64,000 nucleotides of DNA, from the NCBI RefSeq assembly GCF_004804315.1, contig NZ_SRXX01000001.1, forward strand, positions 372,001 to 436,000, read 5' to 3'. This stretch comes from Flagellimonas onchidii (GTDB lineage: Bacteria > Bacteroidota > Bacteroidia > Flavobacteriales > Flavobacteriaceae). This document shows, piece by piece, positions 10,486 to 19,147 of the stretch (positions are counted from its first letter, which is position 1; the number at the start of each line of letters is the position of its first letter). The position numbers and the translations under genes were made by a program. A model generated the notes under the pieces. The model had not been told where the DNA came from. It searched no databases and worked only from the letters and a program-made list of their open reading frames with translations.

Positions 10486-10611
10486 GGCCAGACTATCAAT
10501 TAAGTTTTTAGCAAATTGATTCTGCAGTGTTTTTGGCATGAATCTCGCTAATACCAATAAACAATTATCAATGTCAAGTTCAACACGATAAACTGTCAAG
10601 TAGTTACTTTT

Positions 10612-10667
10612 CACTATCCCACTATCCCACTATTCCACTATTCCACTATTCCACTATTTCACTATCC
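10612..10667 (+). repeat. 8-bp tandem repeat (microsatellite), seven units
   Basis: Seven consecutive units of consensus CACTATYC (four of them CACTATCC or CACTATTC exactly alternating in blocks), continuing in decayed form (AACCATCC, AATAAGCC) to about 10690. Such arrays expand and contract by slippage; this one lies outside any gene. Confidence 0.9.
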
Positions 10668-10736
10668 AACCATCCAATAAGCCAACAATCGAATACCAAA
10701 CCCCTAGTCCGTAGCCTTCCATTCTTTACTTGTAGC

Positions 10737-10803
10737 CCGAAGCCTTTCGGCCGTCGTAGCCAAGCCACTTTGGCAAAGAAGACCGGCGAAGGATCTATCC
10801 AAC
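10737..10803 (+). repeat. 67-bp direct repeat, copy A
   Basis: Begins with the palindrome CCGAAGCCTTTCGG, continues with CCAAGCCACTTTGGC and ends with GGATCTATCCAAC. It is nearly identical to copy B 82 bp downstream. Higher in GC than its surroundings, with self-complementary parts, so a dispersed palindromic element is likely. Confidence 0.85.
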
Positions 10804-10818
10804 AACCAAACCCCTGGT

Positions 10819-10885
10819 CCGAAGCCTTTCGGCCGTCGTACCCAAGCCACTTTGGCGAAGAAGGCTGGCGAAGGATCTATCCAAC
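10819..10885 (+). repeat. 67-bp direct repeat, copy B
   Basis: Second copy of the element at 10737, differing at a handful of positions. The sequence just before each copy (ACCAAACCCCTRGTCCG) is also shared, so the duplicated unit is about 82 bp long including the spacer. Confidence 0.85.
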
Positions 10886-10967
10886 ACCAAACACCAGACC
10901 TCTGATTTTCTGATTTCTGGCCTCTGATTTCTGACCACTGCCAACTGAACGGTTCACCGTACTCCCC

Positions 10968-10998
10968 CATCCGTCAACCCAAACGGGCCATCCGTCAA
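10968..10998 (+). promoter_or_regulatory. Two CATCCGTCAA direct repeats, 21-bp period (possible LytTR-type site)
   Basis: Identical decamers CATCCGTCAA at 10968-10977 and 10989-10998, exactly 21 bp apart, about two helical turns. They lie 65 bp before the start of the BspA-type gene and about 20 bp before a near-consensus -7 box (TACATTGG, 11016-11023). The same motif and spacing recur upstream of the gene at 50725. The geometry matches sites of LytTR-domain regulators; the regulator itself is not in the window. Confidence 0.55.
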
Positions 10999-11062
10999 TT
11001 GGGAGCAATGGGCCATACATTGGCAGGCTAACTTAGCGGTATTCACTTAAATACTAAATACC

Positions 11063-12817
11063 ATGAGAAATAAGCTAAAATTGCGCCATCGAGCGCCATC
11101 GAGCGTAAAACCCCAAAAAAGATCTTTACTATTGGCCCTATTGCTCATCGGGGCCGTATCCTGTAGCAAGGATGATGAACCTGCCAACAGGGCCCCTGTT
11201 GTGGAGGCCAAGACCATTACGGTAGATGAGACCGCAACCGGCCAAATAGGTACGGTAACGGCAAGCGACCCCGACGGGGATGAAATAACCCTTGGCTTCT
11301 CCACCAACTACAAAGGACTGTACGTGATCACCGATGCCGGGGCACTGAGCCTGGCAACGGGCAAGAGCCTCGATGGCGAAGCCTCGCACAGCATAACGGT
11401 AACTGCCTTTGACGGGGCACTGTCGGGGGATGGGAAGGTCACCATAAACATAAACAACGTGAACAAGGCCCCAGAGATAACGGCTGACCAAGTGTTCGAG
11501 GTGGACGAGAACGTTGAAGGCGCCGAGGTTGGAACAGTAGATGCGACCGATCCTGATGGCGACACACTTGAATTTGAGATTGTGACCGATATCACCGACC
11601 CTGCCAACGGCCTTTTTGTGATCGATAAGGCAACAGGGATATTGAGCTTGGACGAGGGCAAAACGCTCGATTTTGAAGGCACTCCGTCCTATACATTGAC
11701 CGTGAGCGTAACGGACGGCACCGTTGCAACCGAAGCCGGGATTACTATAAATGTGGTTGATGATGAATTGTTGTCCGACGACCCCAACTCCTTTATCACT
11801 GTTTGGACAACCGATGTCGCCAATGTAGAGATTATACTGAACGAGAATGCTGGGGTAAATAATTTTGAATTTGACTACACCATAGATTGGGGAGATGGCA
11901 CCGTTGAAGAGAACCTTACAAATGGAAAGATTACACACCAGTATGCTGAACCGGGGACCTATACCGTGGCCATTGCCGGGCAGTTTCCCGTATTTTTTCC
12001 ATTCGTTTCACAAGAGTATATTACCAGTTTGGAGCAATGAGGCAATATCCAATGGGGATTTATTTCCTTTACTGGAGTCGATGGTATGGAGTACAATGCC
12101 GAGGATATTCCCGACCTTTCAAATAGTGTTGGATTAGTTAATACATTTTCAAGTTGCAATATCATCTTTAATACAAGCATCGCTGATTGGGACGTATCCA
12201 GTGTGACCACTATGAGATCTATGTTCTTTAACAACAATTCATTTAACCAGGATATCAGCGATTGGGACGTATCCAGTGTGACCGATATGGGCCAAATGTT
12301 CGCTGGAGCAGTTGCCTTTAACCAAGACATCAGTGATTGGGTCGTGTCCAGTGTGACCAGTATGAGCCAAATGTTCATTGGGGCAGATGCTTTTAACCAA
12401 GACATCAGTGGCTGGGACGTATCCAGTGTTATAGGCATGGAGTCCATGTTTCGACAAGCAGCCGCCTTTAACCAAGATATCAGTGGTTGGAACGTGTCCA
12501 GTGTTACCAGTATGAGCTTCATGTTCGAAGATGCTACAGCTTTTAATCAAAATTTAGGGGCCTGGAACATAAGTAATGTAACCAGTATGGTCAATATGTT
12601 GGATAATTCAGGGATGTCCCCACAGAATTTTGGTGCCACTCTTATAGGTTGGGCCAACCCACCCGAAGGACAGACAATACCACAGAACATAATTCTGGGC
12701 TCTGAGGGCATGGCTCTCTGCGAAGATGACACAGATGCCCAGCTAGCTGCATTATCTCTGTTGGCTGAACCAAATTGGACTTTTGACGGAGTTGGAAATC
12801 CCGTTCCTTGTGACTAA
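11063..12817 (+). pseudogene. BspA-family LRR surface lipoprotein with cadherin-like domains, interrupted by an in-frame TGA
   Basis: Two open frames, 11063-12040 and about 12041-12817, lie in the same reading frame and are separated only by TGA at 12038-12040. The TGA stands in the context LEQ-stop-GNIQW, where relatives have Trp (EQWGNI), so a single TGG-to-TGA change explains it. Part one has a lipoprotein signal (lipobox GAVSC, Cys34) and two cadherin-like repeats (about residues 45-130 and 130-225, with NRAPVVEA, ASDPDGD, NNVNKAPEI, DATDPDGD). Part two holds six or so tandem 25-residue BspA/DUF285 leucine-rich units of the type MFxxAxxFNQDISxWDVSSVT. The whole would be 584 residues. A 10-bp tandem duplication overlaps codons 7-14. 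Probably a surface adhesin gene that is now inactive, unless the stop is read through or is a sequencing error. Confidence 0.85.
11083..11102 (+). repeat. 10-bp tandem duplication in the start region of the BspA-type gene
   Basis: GCGCCATCGA occurs twice in a row within codons 7-14. Ten is not a multiple of three: with one copy the ATG at 11063 would run into TAA after eleven codons, while two copies connect the ATG to the signal peptide. The copy number therefore decides whether this start can be used. Confidence 0.8.
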
Positions 12818-12845
12818 ACCATTGAACAGAACACTGTAAAATATT

Positions 12846-12872
12846 AAAAAGGAGGCTAAGCCTCCTTTTTTT
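12846..12872 (+). terminator. Rho-independent terminator after the BspA-type gene
   Basis: Hairpin with arms AAAAAGGAGGC and GCCTCCTTTTT around a TAA loop, followed by more Ts, 28 bp after the stop codon at 12817. Confidence 0.9.
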
Positions 12873-12887
12873 GTTTTGTGATGTATT

Positions 12888-12912
12888 GTATCCCGCACCT
12901 GATGCGGGATAC
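12888..12912. repeat. Palindromic repeat element, 10-bp arms
   Basis: GTATCCCGCA and TGCGGGATAC flank a 5-base loop. A weaker related hairpin (TATTCCGTGC to GATCCACGG) follows at about 12923-12953. It resembles the second hairpin of the paired element at 13998-14069 and is probably from the same dispersed family. Confidence 0.7.
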
Positions 12913-13092
12913 ATCCCAATTTGTTATTCCGTGCTTGATGTGGGATCCACGGGGTTGATTGCTTCTAACTATAAGATTTCTGCTTCCGCAGGAATGCCAT
13001 AAAAATACAAGAATGAAAAAAACCAAAGTGTTTGCATTATTCAGGCGAGTATTCCGTCAAGTACCATCATCAAAAATTCATTATTTGCTCTT

Positions 13093-13818
13093 TTAATCCT
13101 TCGAGTCTTTTTTATAATGATATTTGATTTCGATTTTAGCATTTGTTTCTTCTGGAGGAACTTCTATAAAATTCCCATCGTCATCAAAATGTTTTAAAAA
13201 AGGATCGTTCTCTTCGTTATAATCTTCACGCTCCCAATCATACTTTTTTTGCTTCGGGACTTTCACCTTCAAACCCACTGCCAAAACAAGCCCTGCAACA
13301 AACCCAGAAAGGTGCCCCTCCCATGAAATCCCTTCTTCAATCGGGAATATGTACCATATCATACTTCCATAGATAAAGACCACCACCAAAGATAGAGCAA
13401 TCAACCTAAAATGCTTTGCAAATACTCCTTTAAAGAAAATAAAGCTTGCCAAAACATAGATGATTCCACTTGCCCCAATATGGTATGATGTTCTACCAAT
13501 GACCCAGGTCAACATTCCCGATATCAACACCCCCCAAATCAACGTTTTTAAGGCCACCGACCGATAGAAATAGAACAGAAAGGCGGTCAATATGGCCAAA
13601 GGAATGGTATTATTGTACAAATGCTCCAATGAACCATGTATAAAAGGACTCAGAACAACACCCCTAAGTCCTATAAGTCTTCGAGGGTAAATACCAAATT
13701 CGTTAAAGTTTTGTCCAAGCTGTAGCTCAATCCAAAAAACTGTCCAAATAGAAAGTACAGCCAAAAAAGGAGCTATTAAAACGCTATTGGAAAATTTGAA
13801 GTAATTGGTATCGGACAT
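13093..13818 (-). CDS. Rhomboid-family intramembrane serine protease
   Basis: Membrane protease that cleaves transmembrane segments of substrate proteins within the bilayer. The 241-residue protein has about six hydrophobic helices, the rhomboid oxyanion/helix motif HLYNN (His66 region), the catalytic serine in GASG (Ser117) and the catalytic histidine in WEGHLSG (His169), so the Ser-His dyad is intact. The C-terminal 55 residues are hydrophilic and acidic, a cytoplasmic or periplasmic tail not needed for the core fold. It stands alone between the BspA-type locus and the repeat pair upstream of rarA. The substrate is unknown. Confidence 0.92.
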   Translation of the reverse strand: MSDTNYFKFSNSVLIAPFLAVLSIWTVFWIELQLGQNFNEFGIYPRRLIGLRGVVLSPFIHGSLEHLYNNTIPLAILTAFLFYFYRSVALKTLIWGVLISGMLTWVIGRTSYHIGASGIIYVLASFIFFKGVFAKHFRLIALSLVVVFIYGSMIWYIFPIEEGISWEGHLSGFVAGLVLAVGLKVKVPKQKKYDWEREDYNEENDPFLKHFDDDGNFIEVPPEETNAKIEIKYHYKKDSKD

Positions 13819-14267
13819 AGTGCTAAATTATCAAACATCTAGCCATTCCTGTAAATTACACATTTTGTCATGCTCTAAAACGTAAAGCAATGTGAATCTC
13901 GAATAAGAAATTTATGTCAGTTAGAGTGCCGAGTGTATCAAAAAACCAATAATTCATCTTAATCTTAAAAGAATGAAATCGTTTTTCAATGGAGAGTTGT
14001 CATTCCTGCGAAGGCAGGAATCCAAAAAAACAATATATATTAGATTCCGCATCAAGTGCGGAATGACAAACTTGGTGCAAATAATTTATAGAAATTACAA
14101 TAAAATCGCAGGGTTTTTAATCTTCTCCCTGCCAATAAATTCCTTCCAGAAAAACACTTCTCGATACTAAATTTCCATGAAATTTCACTCGAAATGACAT
14201 CTTATCCCTTAAGCAAGATTCTCGCTAAAGCAAATACCTCGTACAAATTTGTCTTATTTTTATCCGT
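13819..14267. other. Intergenic region with palindromic repeats (449 bp)
   Basis: Divergent gap between the rhomboid gene and rarA. It contains the REPIN-like pair at 13998-14069 and fragments typical of flavobacterial dispersed repeats, such as TTTCACTCGAAATGACATC near 14177. A near-consensus -7 box (TATTTTTA, about 14254) precedes rarA. The small open frame across the palindromes (13973-14170) is not protein-like. Confidence 0.7.
13998..14069. repeat. REPIN-like pair of palindromes in inverted orientation
   Basis: The outer ends are inverted copies, TTGTCATTCC (13998-14007) and GGAATGACAA (14060-14069). Inside are two hairpins: ATTCCTGC/GCAGGAAT with a 4-base loop and ATTCCGCA/TGCGGAAT with a 5-base loop, joined by an AT-rich linker. 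Two REP-like palindromes facing each other define a REPIN, which is usually moved in trans by a RAYT transposase; none is present here. Confidence 0.75.
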
Positions 14268-15545
14268 ATGAACGAACCTTTGGCAGAACGCATACGGCCC
14301 AAAACATTGGAAGCTTATATAAGCCAGAACCATTTGGTAGGTGAAAATGGCTCATTGACCCATCAAATTAAAAATGGCATTATTCCCTCGCTTATTTTGT
14401 GGGGGCCTCCGGGTACGGGAAAGACCACCTTGGCCAACATTATTGCTAATGAAAGTCAAAGGCCATTTTATACCCTTAGTGCCATAAGTAGTGGTGTAAA
14501 AGATGTAAGAGAGGTAATCGACAAGGCCAAACAGGCCGGAGGTCTCTTTACCGCCAAAAACCCCATTTTGTTTATTGATGAAATTCATCGTTTCAGCAAA
14601 TCACAACAAGACTCTTTATTGGGCGCCGTGGAAAAGGGATGGGTGACTCTGATTGGTGCTACTACGGAAAACCCAAGTTTTGAGGTGATTCCGGCACTCT
14701 TGTCCCGATGTCAGGTATATATCTTAAATCCTTTTGAAAAGGGAGATCTAGAAGCTCTTTTGGATAGGGCCATGACCACTGACGCCATGTTAAAGTCAAA
14801 AAAGATAGATTTAAAAGAGACGGAAGCCCTGCTTCGACTCTCTGGTGGCGATGGACGAAAATTACTAAACATTTTCGAGCTTATTGTCAATTCAGAAACC
14901 GGGGATAACGTAACCGTAACCAATGACCTTGTACTTCAAAAAGTTCAGAAGAACACAGTACTTTATGACAAAACCGGAGAACAACATTATGATATCATCT
15001 CTGCTTTTATCAAATCGGTACGAGGAAGTGACCCGAACGCTGCAGTATATTGGCTCGCCAGAATGATTGAGGGCGGCGAAGATGTTAAGTTTATTGCCAG
15101 AAGAATGGTGATTTTGGCTTCGGAGGATATTGGCAATGCGAACCCTACCGCTTTGGTGCTGGCAAATTCAGCCTTTCAAGCTGTAAACACTATCGGCTAT
15201 CCAGAAGCACGAATCATTCTAAGCCAATGTGCAACATATCTGGCAAGTTCACCGAAAAGTAATGCTAGTTATATGGCAATAAAGGCCGCGCAGCAAAAAG
15301 TCAAGGAAACAGGAGATTTATCTGTTCCTCTAGCCATACGAAATGCTCCAACTAAGTTGATGAAAGACCTAGGGTACGGAAAAGGGTATGATTATGCCCA
15401 TGATCACAAAGACAATTTCGTCGACTTTGAATTTTTGCCCGAAGAAATATCAGGAACCACATTTTATAAACCCGGAAAAAATCCCCGTGAAAATGCGATG
15501 AAAGAGTTCTTAAAAAATCACTGGAAAAATAAATACCAGTTCTAG
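14268..15545 (+). CDS. rarA: Replication-associated recombination protein A (RarA/MgsA), AAA+ ATPase
   Basis: Clamp-loader-like AAA+ ATPase that acts at stalled replication forks and single-strand DNA gaps. The protein (425 residues) has Walker [10 protein letters not shown] (residues 46-54), Walker [11 protein letters not shown], sensor [18 protein letters not shown] and the MgsA C-terminal tetramerisation domain ([33 protein letters not shown]). Length and order are normal for RarA. The last three bases overlap the stop codon of the convergent gene, the two TAG stops sharing the palindrome CTAG at 15542-15545. Confidence 0.97.
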   Translation: MNEPLAERIRPKTLEAYISQNHLVGENGSLTHQIKNGIIPSLILWGPPGTGKTTLANIIANESQRPFYTLSAISSGVKDVREVIDKAKQAGGLFTAKNPILFIDEIHRFSKSQQDSLLGAVEKGWVTLIGATTENPSFEVIPALLSRCQVYILNPFEKGDLEALLDRAMTTDAMLKSKKIDLKETEALLRLSGGDGRKLLNIFELIVNSETGDNVTVTNDLVLQKVQKNTVLYDKTGEQHYDIISAFIKSVRGSDPNAAVYWLARMIEGGEDVKFIARRMVILASEDIGNANPTALVLANSAFQAVNTIGYPEARIILSQCATYLASSPKSNASYMAIKAAQQKVKETGDLSVPLAIRNAPTKLMKDLGYGKGYDYAHDHKDNFVDFEFLPEEISGTTFYKPGKNPRENAMKEFLKNHWKNKYQF

Positions 15546-16384
15546 AACTTGATATTTAATTCTTTTGACTTTTTACCAGCGTCATCAGCATACTCCAGAA
15601 TCCATTTTCCGTCTTGATTAGTGAGCATACCGCTTTTACCGTTATGGTTCACCAGAAAAATATCATCCACAGAGGTTTTCGTCAACTTCATGACTACTTT
15701 TGGAGTACTATCTACAAGTTGGTATCCATTATCAATGGGCTGGGCATACAAAAGAGTTCCGTCAGCAAGTTTTTGGCTCTTTTCTGCCTTTGTATATGAA
15801 GACTCTTTTGGCTTGACACTCTTATAGGTTTGATTTTCCGGTGTTGCTTCTTGAATTATAACTTCTTCCACTGGTTTTTCCTCGACTGTTTTGATATCAT
15901 TCCGAAAACTGACAACAATCGGTTCTTCTGAAACCTCCTGCTTTTCATCAGTTTCGGGGGTGTAAGCGTAGTTCATTCCATTAAATGAGATAAAGGCATC
16001 ATAAAGTGCTTCTCTATACGCTTTTTGATACTCTTTAATTTTGCTTTTACCCTCAATAGACCTAAAAACCTCATTCGACTGACAGTCTTTTAACACAATT
16101 GCCGTTTTGGTTGAAAACAAAGCTGAGTTGTCTTCCAAATCCGCCAACAATCCCAAACATCTATTAATGGTCAAATCATCTGGCAAGGCATCATCGTAAA
16201 CGGCATTAAAACCATTTTTGGTGAACAAATGCTTGATTATAGTGCTGGTCTGATGCTTATTCGGAGTTTTGAAAGCGTCAAAATGTTTGGGCACAATAAT
16301 ATATTTATACTTGTTCAATTGCCCATTCATAGACCCGCTCAAACCTATCACAAATACCGCTAAAATTAATACTCTTAGTTTCAT
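15542..16384 (-). CDS. Secreted or periplasmic protein of unknown function
   Basis: Family not recognised. The start is set at the ATG at 16384, which gives a signal peptide (MKLRVLILAVFVIGLSGSMNGQ); a longer frame upstream would run into the preceding gene. The mature part (about 260 residues) has a first half with KYKYIIVPKHFDAF and KTAIVLKDC, an acidic linker (about residues 150-200) and a C-terminal beta-rich piece with repeated KTSVDDIFLVN and GKSGMLTNQDGKWILEY segments. It is the last of three minus-strand genes, 13 bp after the DUF5723-like porin gene, and is probably co-expressed with it in the envelope. Hypothetical, but certainly a gene by start context and spacing. Confidence 0.75.
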   Translation of the reverse strand: MKLRVLILAVFVIGLSGSMNGQLNKYKYIIVPKHFDAFKTPNKHQTSTIIKHLFTKNGFNAVYDDALPDDLTINRCLGLLADLEDNSALFSTKTAIVLKDCQSNEVFRSIEGKSKIKEYQKAYREALYDAFISFNGMNYAYTPETDEKQEVSEEPIVVSFRNDIKTVEEKPVEEVIIQEATPENQTYKSVKPKESSYTKAEKSQKLADGTLLYAQPIDNGYQLVDSTPKVVMKLTKTSVDDIFLVNHNGKSGMLTNQDGKWILEYADDAGKKSKELNIKF

Positions 16385-16397
16385 ACCTTGTAACAAA

Positions 16398-17855
16398 TCA
16401 ATTATCGTTCCAAGATATAATATTAAATCCAAACTGTAAAGAGGCGTAGTGGCTATTGGCAATATTTTGATATCCTAACAAGTTATCTCCCAAGACATAG
16501 AAGTTTACAGGCCCCATTTGAAAATTGAGTCCCAGCCCTATATTTGTCAACGAATATTTATCAGCGGTATAAGTGGTCTTAAAGGCAAATCCACGGCCCA
16601 ATCTCTTTTGAAAAAACCCTGTTACGGCCGCCTGTACGCCCCTAGGACGTTTCATTAAAAACAATTGCCCACCCAGGCTGTTTCTATAAAAAGCATCATT
16701 TTGACCGCCACTTTGCGCATTTACCCCGCAGCCACAATTTTCATTAAAAGTACTACCTTCTCCAAAATTGTAGCGGATAGATCCATATGCTTTTACAGGT
16801 CTAAACGAGATATACCCTTTTTCATTCTCTTCATAGGGAATGGCTTCTTCAATTTCATCTACCAAATCTTCCCATAGGTTATTATTCAAATTTGGAATAT
16901 CCTCAGGAAGAAAAACAGAAATACCTTCGTTGTTCACATTACCACTTAGGGTATAATTTTTAAGATCCTTCGAATTATGAATGAAGCCTACATCCAAAAT
17001 ACTTCCTGTAATCGTGGTTCTTGGGTTTAATTGATAGGTAAATCCAGCATCAAAACCCAGTCCTAGATTACCCCCAAACAATACTCTTTTTATGAACAGG
17101 CTGGCCAAGTCTTTTTGTGTTGTACCGGTATCTTCATCTAAAATATTAACAATCTCTTCTACGCCTGAAGTTTGAAGTTGCATATCGGCAGTTACACTGG
17201 TTGTATAAATATTGTTTTGGCCTTGAGAGGTTCTAAAGGAACCTGAATTATTTATAGATTGAAATTGAAATATGCCAGAATAAATTTTAGCCCGCCCTCC
17301 AATGGTAAGGGTGTTGCTAACCTTCCGATTAATTCCAAAATGCAGCACATTTACCATCTCTCCACGAAGGCTCAAATCACCGAGATCAAAGCTTCTGCCA
17401 ATATTACTCCCGCCATTCCCTTCAAATGCCAAAGCAGCTAAATCTTTTGGCCAATAGACTATAATATCGGTTTCCCCGTACATTCCAAAGCTGTAATAGT
17501 TTTCAGGTCGATTTTCACCTCTAAAACCTATATTGAATCCCTCTATTTGACTGGTAGTACTGAAGTCATCCCTTTTTCGCATGCCCTGAATCAAATGTTC
17601 TCTTACTTTGGTAGTGAAATCTACTCCATCATCAGCAAAAAGGTCGTTAACGGTTACTCCACTGGTACCAGCTTGAAATGCCAAGCCAGACAGCATAGGA
17701 ATCCCTACGTGCCACTTTTCCATAGTTTTAACACCTGGATTTACCATCAAAGATTGAGGAATTTCATAAAAATCATAAAGCAACTGCTTATTTTGAGCAC
17801 ATATAATCTGTGCTCCAAACAAAGCTGCGAGGAACAAACAAAGACTACATCTCAT
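16398..17855 (-). CDS. Probable outer-membrane beta-barrel protein, DUF5723-like
   Basis: Predicted outer-membrane barrel of 485 residues with signal peptide (FLAALFGAQIICAQ). The N-terminus of the mature protein reads LMVNPGVKTMEKWHVGIPMLS, followed by alternating hydrophobic/hydrophilic strands and glycine-rich turns, and a final strand ending FGFNI. The pattern matches the Bacteroidota DUF5723 barrel family, which resembles PorV/FadL-type porins; function is not known. A short Cys-containing loop (NCGCG) lies near residue 375. The start codon overlaps the upstream lipoprotein stop by 4 bp, so the two are translationally coupled. The family name is from memory of sequence style, so moderately sure. 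Confidence 0.78.
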   Translation of the reverse strand: MRCSLCLFLAALFGAQIICAQNKQLLYDFYEIPQSLMVNPGVKTMEKWHVGIPMLSGLAFQAGTSGVTVNDLFADDGVDFTTKVREHLIQGMRKRDDFSTTSQIEGFNIGFRGENRPENYYSFGMYGETDIIVYWPKDLAALAFEGNGGSNIGRSFDLGDLSLRGEMVNVLHFGINRKVSNTLTIGGRAKIYSGIFQFQSINNSGSFRTSQGQNNIYTTSVTADMQLQTSGVEEIVNILDEDTGTTQKDLASLFIKRVLFGGNLGLGFDAGFTYQLNPRTTITGSILDVGFIHNSKDLKNYTLSGNVNNEGISVFLPEDIPNLNNNLWEDLVDEIEEAIPYEENEKGYISFRPVKAYGSIRYNFGEGSTFNENCGCGVNAQSGGQNDAFYRNSLGGQLFLMKRPRGVQAAVTGFFQKRLGRGFAFKTTYTADKYSLTNIGLGLNFQMGPVNFYVLGDNLLGYQNIANSHYASLQFGFNIISWNDN

Positions 17856-18403
17856 TTTAATCGAAATATAAATTCGGCAGCCGATTTAAATCTCACTTTG
17901 GGTTCTGACAACCCCGACACACTTGTAGAGTCACTTTGATTGCTTCCATTAATACGAAGTGAAGTGGTATTGGTCAAAATATCGATGTTCTTATCCCCTG
18001 GGCCGTAAAAAACCTCCAAAATCAGCAAGGGAGATGGTGTGGGGTCTACATCAAACACCTGAACATCAAGAATATCACCTTCTTCATCCAAAAACTCTAT
18101 GGTAAAGTTCAATGTTTTGCTCGTGGTGTTCTCGATTTCATAGATAAGCTTCCCCTCTAGCAGCCTTTCCGAGACATATTTTTCGTTAAAAGCTTCAAAG
18201 TCGACTGTTTGAGAATAGAAATTGGCAAAGCTTCCAATGTCATTTATATGAGTTTCATCGGCCTCCAGATAGAATATACTGGATGCAACGGTTGGAGTAA
18301 TTTCCAAATCATCAAACTGGTTAAAGTCTTGTTTGTCAGAACATGAAAGGCAAAGAAAAAGGGTAATAGCAACCAGGGCAGGTTGAAAAAATAGTCTTCT
18401 CAT
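17852..18403 (-). CDS. Hypothetical lipoprotein, first gene of the DUF5723-like porin operon
   Basis: A 183-residue protein with lipobox LFLCLSC (Cys21), so anchored to a membrane. The rest is beta-rich: conserved-looking parts are FYLEADETHINDIGSFANFY, LEGKLIYEIENTTSK and TIEFLDEEGDILDVQVFDV, the last resembling the immunoglobulin-like fold of small Bacteroidota lipoproteins. No family is recognised. It overlaps the porin-like gene by ATGA (4 bp), so both products are likely made together; a role as partner lipoprotein of the barrel is an inference. Confidence 0.75.
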   Translation of the reverse strand: MRRLFFQPALVAITLFLCLSCSDKQDFNQFDDLEITPTVASSIFYLEADETHINDIGSFANFYSQTVDFEAFNEKYVSERLLEGKLIYEIENTTSKTLNFTIEFLDEEGDILDVQVFDVDPTPSPLLILEVFYGPGDKNIDILTNTTSLRINGSNQSDSTSVSGLSEPKVRFKSAAEFIFRLK

Positions 18404-18460
18404 AGCTTAACAAGCATTTTTTAATACAACAGTTAAAGCTGGTTATACCCTAATATAACT

Positions 18461-19147
18461 TTATAAAATGCTTTTTATTTCAATAAGACTGTTAATCATC
18501 TTACACAAATGATGTTTAGGTTCTTTATGTGCATTAAAGTGAAGTGTTTGCAATCCTGCAGATTGAGCTCCCATAATATCAGCTTCTATGCTATCCCCTA
18601 CCATCAAGGCCTTTTTTGGGGAAACTTGGGCTTTTTGCAAGGCCAATTCAAAAATATATGGGTGGGGTTTTTTCACCCCAGCGGTTTCCGAATTGATTAT
18701 TTGGTTAAAATAATGGTGGATATTGGATTCTTTCAACTTCTTTTCTTGGGTTTCTTGAAACCCATTGGTAATGATATGAAGCTTATATTTTGGAGCTAAA
18801 TATTCCAGAATATCCTGAGTATGGGGGAACAAATTAGAAAAAGAAGATAAATACTCAATATACTCCAATGCCAACAGATCAATTGTTTCGTCTGAAACCG
18901 GTATATTAACCCTATCAAATGTTTTTTTCAATCGTTGGTACCGCAGTTCTGTTTTACTGATTTTATCCTCTCGATATAACTTCCAATAATCAAGGTTTAT
19001 TGGCACATACGCTTCAAGGAATTTATCCAATTCAATATTTAATCGGTTTTTATAAAAGATTTTTTCAAAAGTAAGCGCTGAATTCTTCTCAAAATCCCAA
19101 AGGGTATGGTCCAAGTCAAAAAAAATATCAGTGACCTCTTTATACAT
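18461..19147 (-). CDS. YjjG-family noncanonical pyrimidine nucleotidase (HAD superfamily)
   Basis: HAD phosphatase of 228 residues. YjjG-type enzymes dephosphorylate noncanonical pyrimidine nucleotides and so clean the nucleotide pool. Motif I is DLDHTLWD (nucleophile Asp11), motif II is the ITNGFQET segment, motif III Lys is in TAGVKKPHPYIF, and motif IV is MVGDSIEADIMGAQSAG. The helical cap lies between residues 20 and 90. It overlaps the end of the upstream deacetylase-like gene by 8 bp, suggesting one transcript. Exact substrate is taken from the family. Confidence 0.9.
   Translation of the reverse strand: MYKEVTDIFFDLDHTLWDFEKNSALTFEKIFYKNRLNIELDKFLEAYVPINLDYWKLYREDKISKTELRYQRLKKTFDRVNIPVSDETIDLLALEYIEYLSSFSNLFPHTQDILEYLAPKYKLHIITNGFQETQEKKLKESNIHHYFNQIINSETAGVKKPHPYIFELALQKAQVSPKKALMVGDSIEADIMGAQSAGLQTLHFNAHKEPKHHLCKMINSLIEIKSIL

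Larger units (their letters stand above)
10486..11062. other. Repeat-rich intergenic region (577 bp)
   Basis: No credible coding sequence. In order it holds an 8-bp microsatellite (10612-10667), two copies of a 67-bp direct repeat (10737-10803 and 10819-10885), a short CT-rich part, and two 21-bp-spaced CATCCGTCAA motifs (10968-10998) just upstream of the broken BspA-type gene. Open frames inside the direct repeats have no protein-like composition. Confidence 0.8.

Noticed and set aside
10704..10970. 88-codon minus-strand frame in the 67-bp repeats
   Set aside because: Repeats itself because the DNA is duplicated; no sign of a real protein.
11138..11938. Long open frame (266 codons) opposite the BspA-type gene
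   Set aside because: It mirrors the codon bias of the cadherin-like repeats and has no start signal or protein-like motifs.
13050..13073. ATTCCGTCAA followed by CATCATCAA near the rhomboid stop codon
   Set aside because: Looks like the 21-bp-period motif, but the spacing is about 13 bp and it lies at the 3' end of a gene, so it is probably chance.
13973..14170. Small open frame across the REPIN-like element
   Set aside because: Translation of the palindromes; no start context or conserved features.
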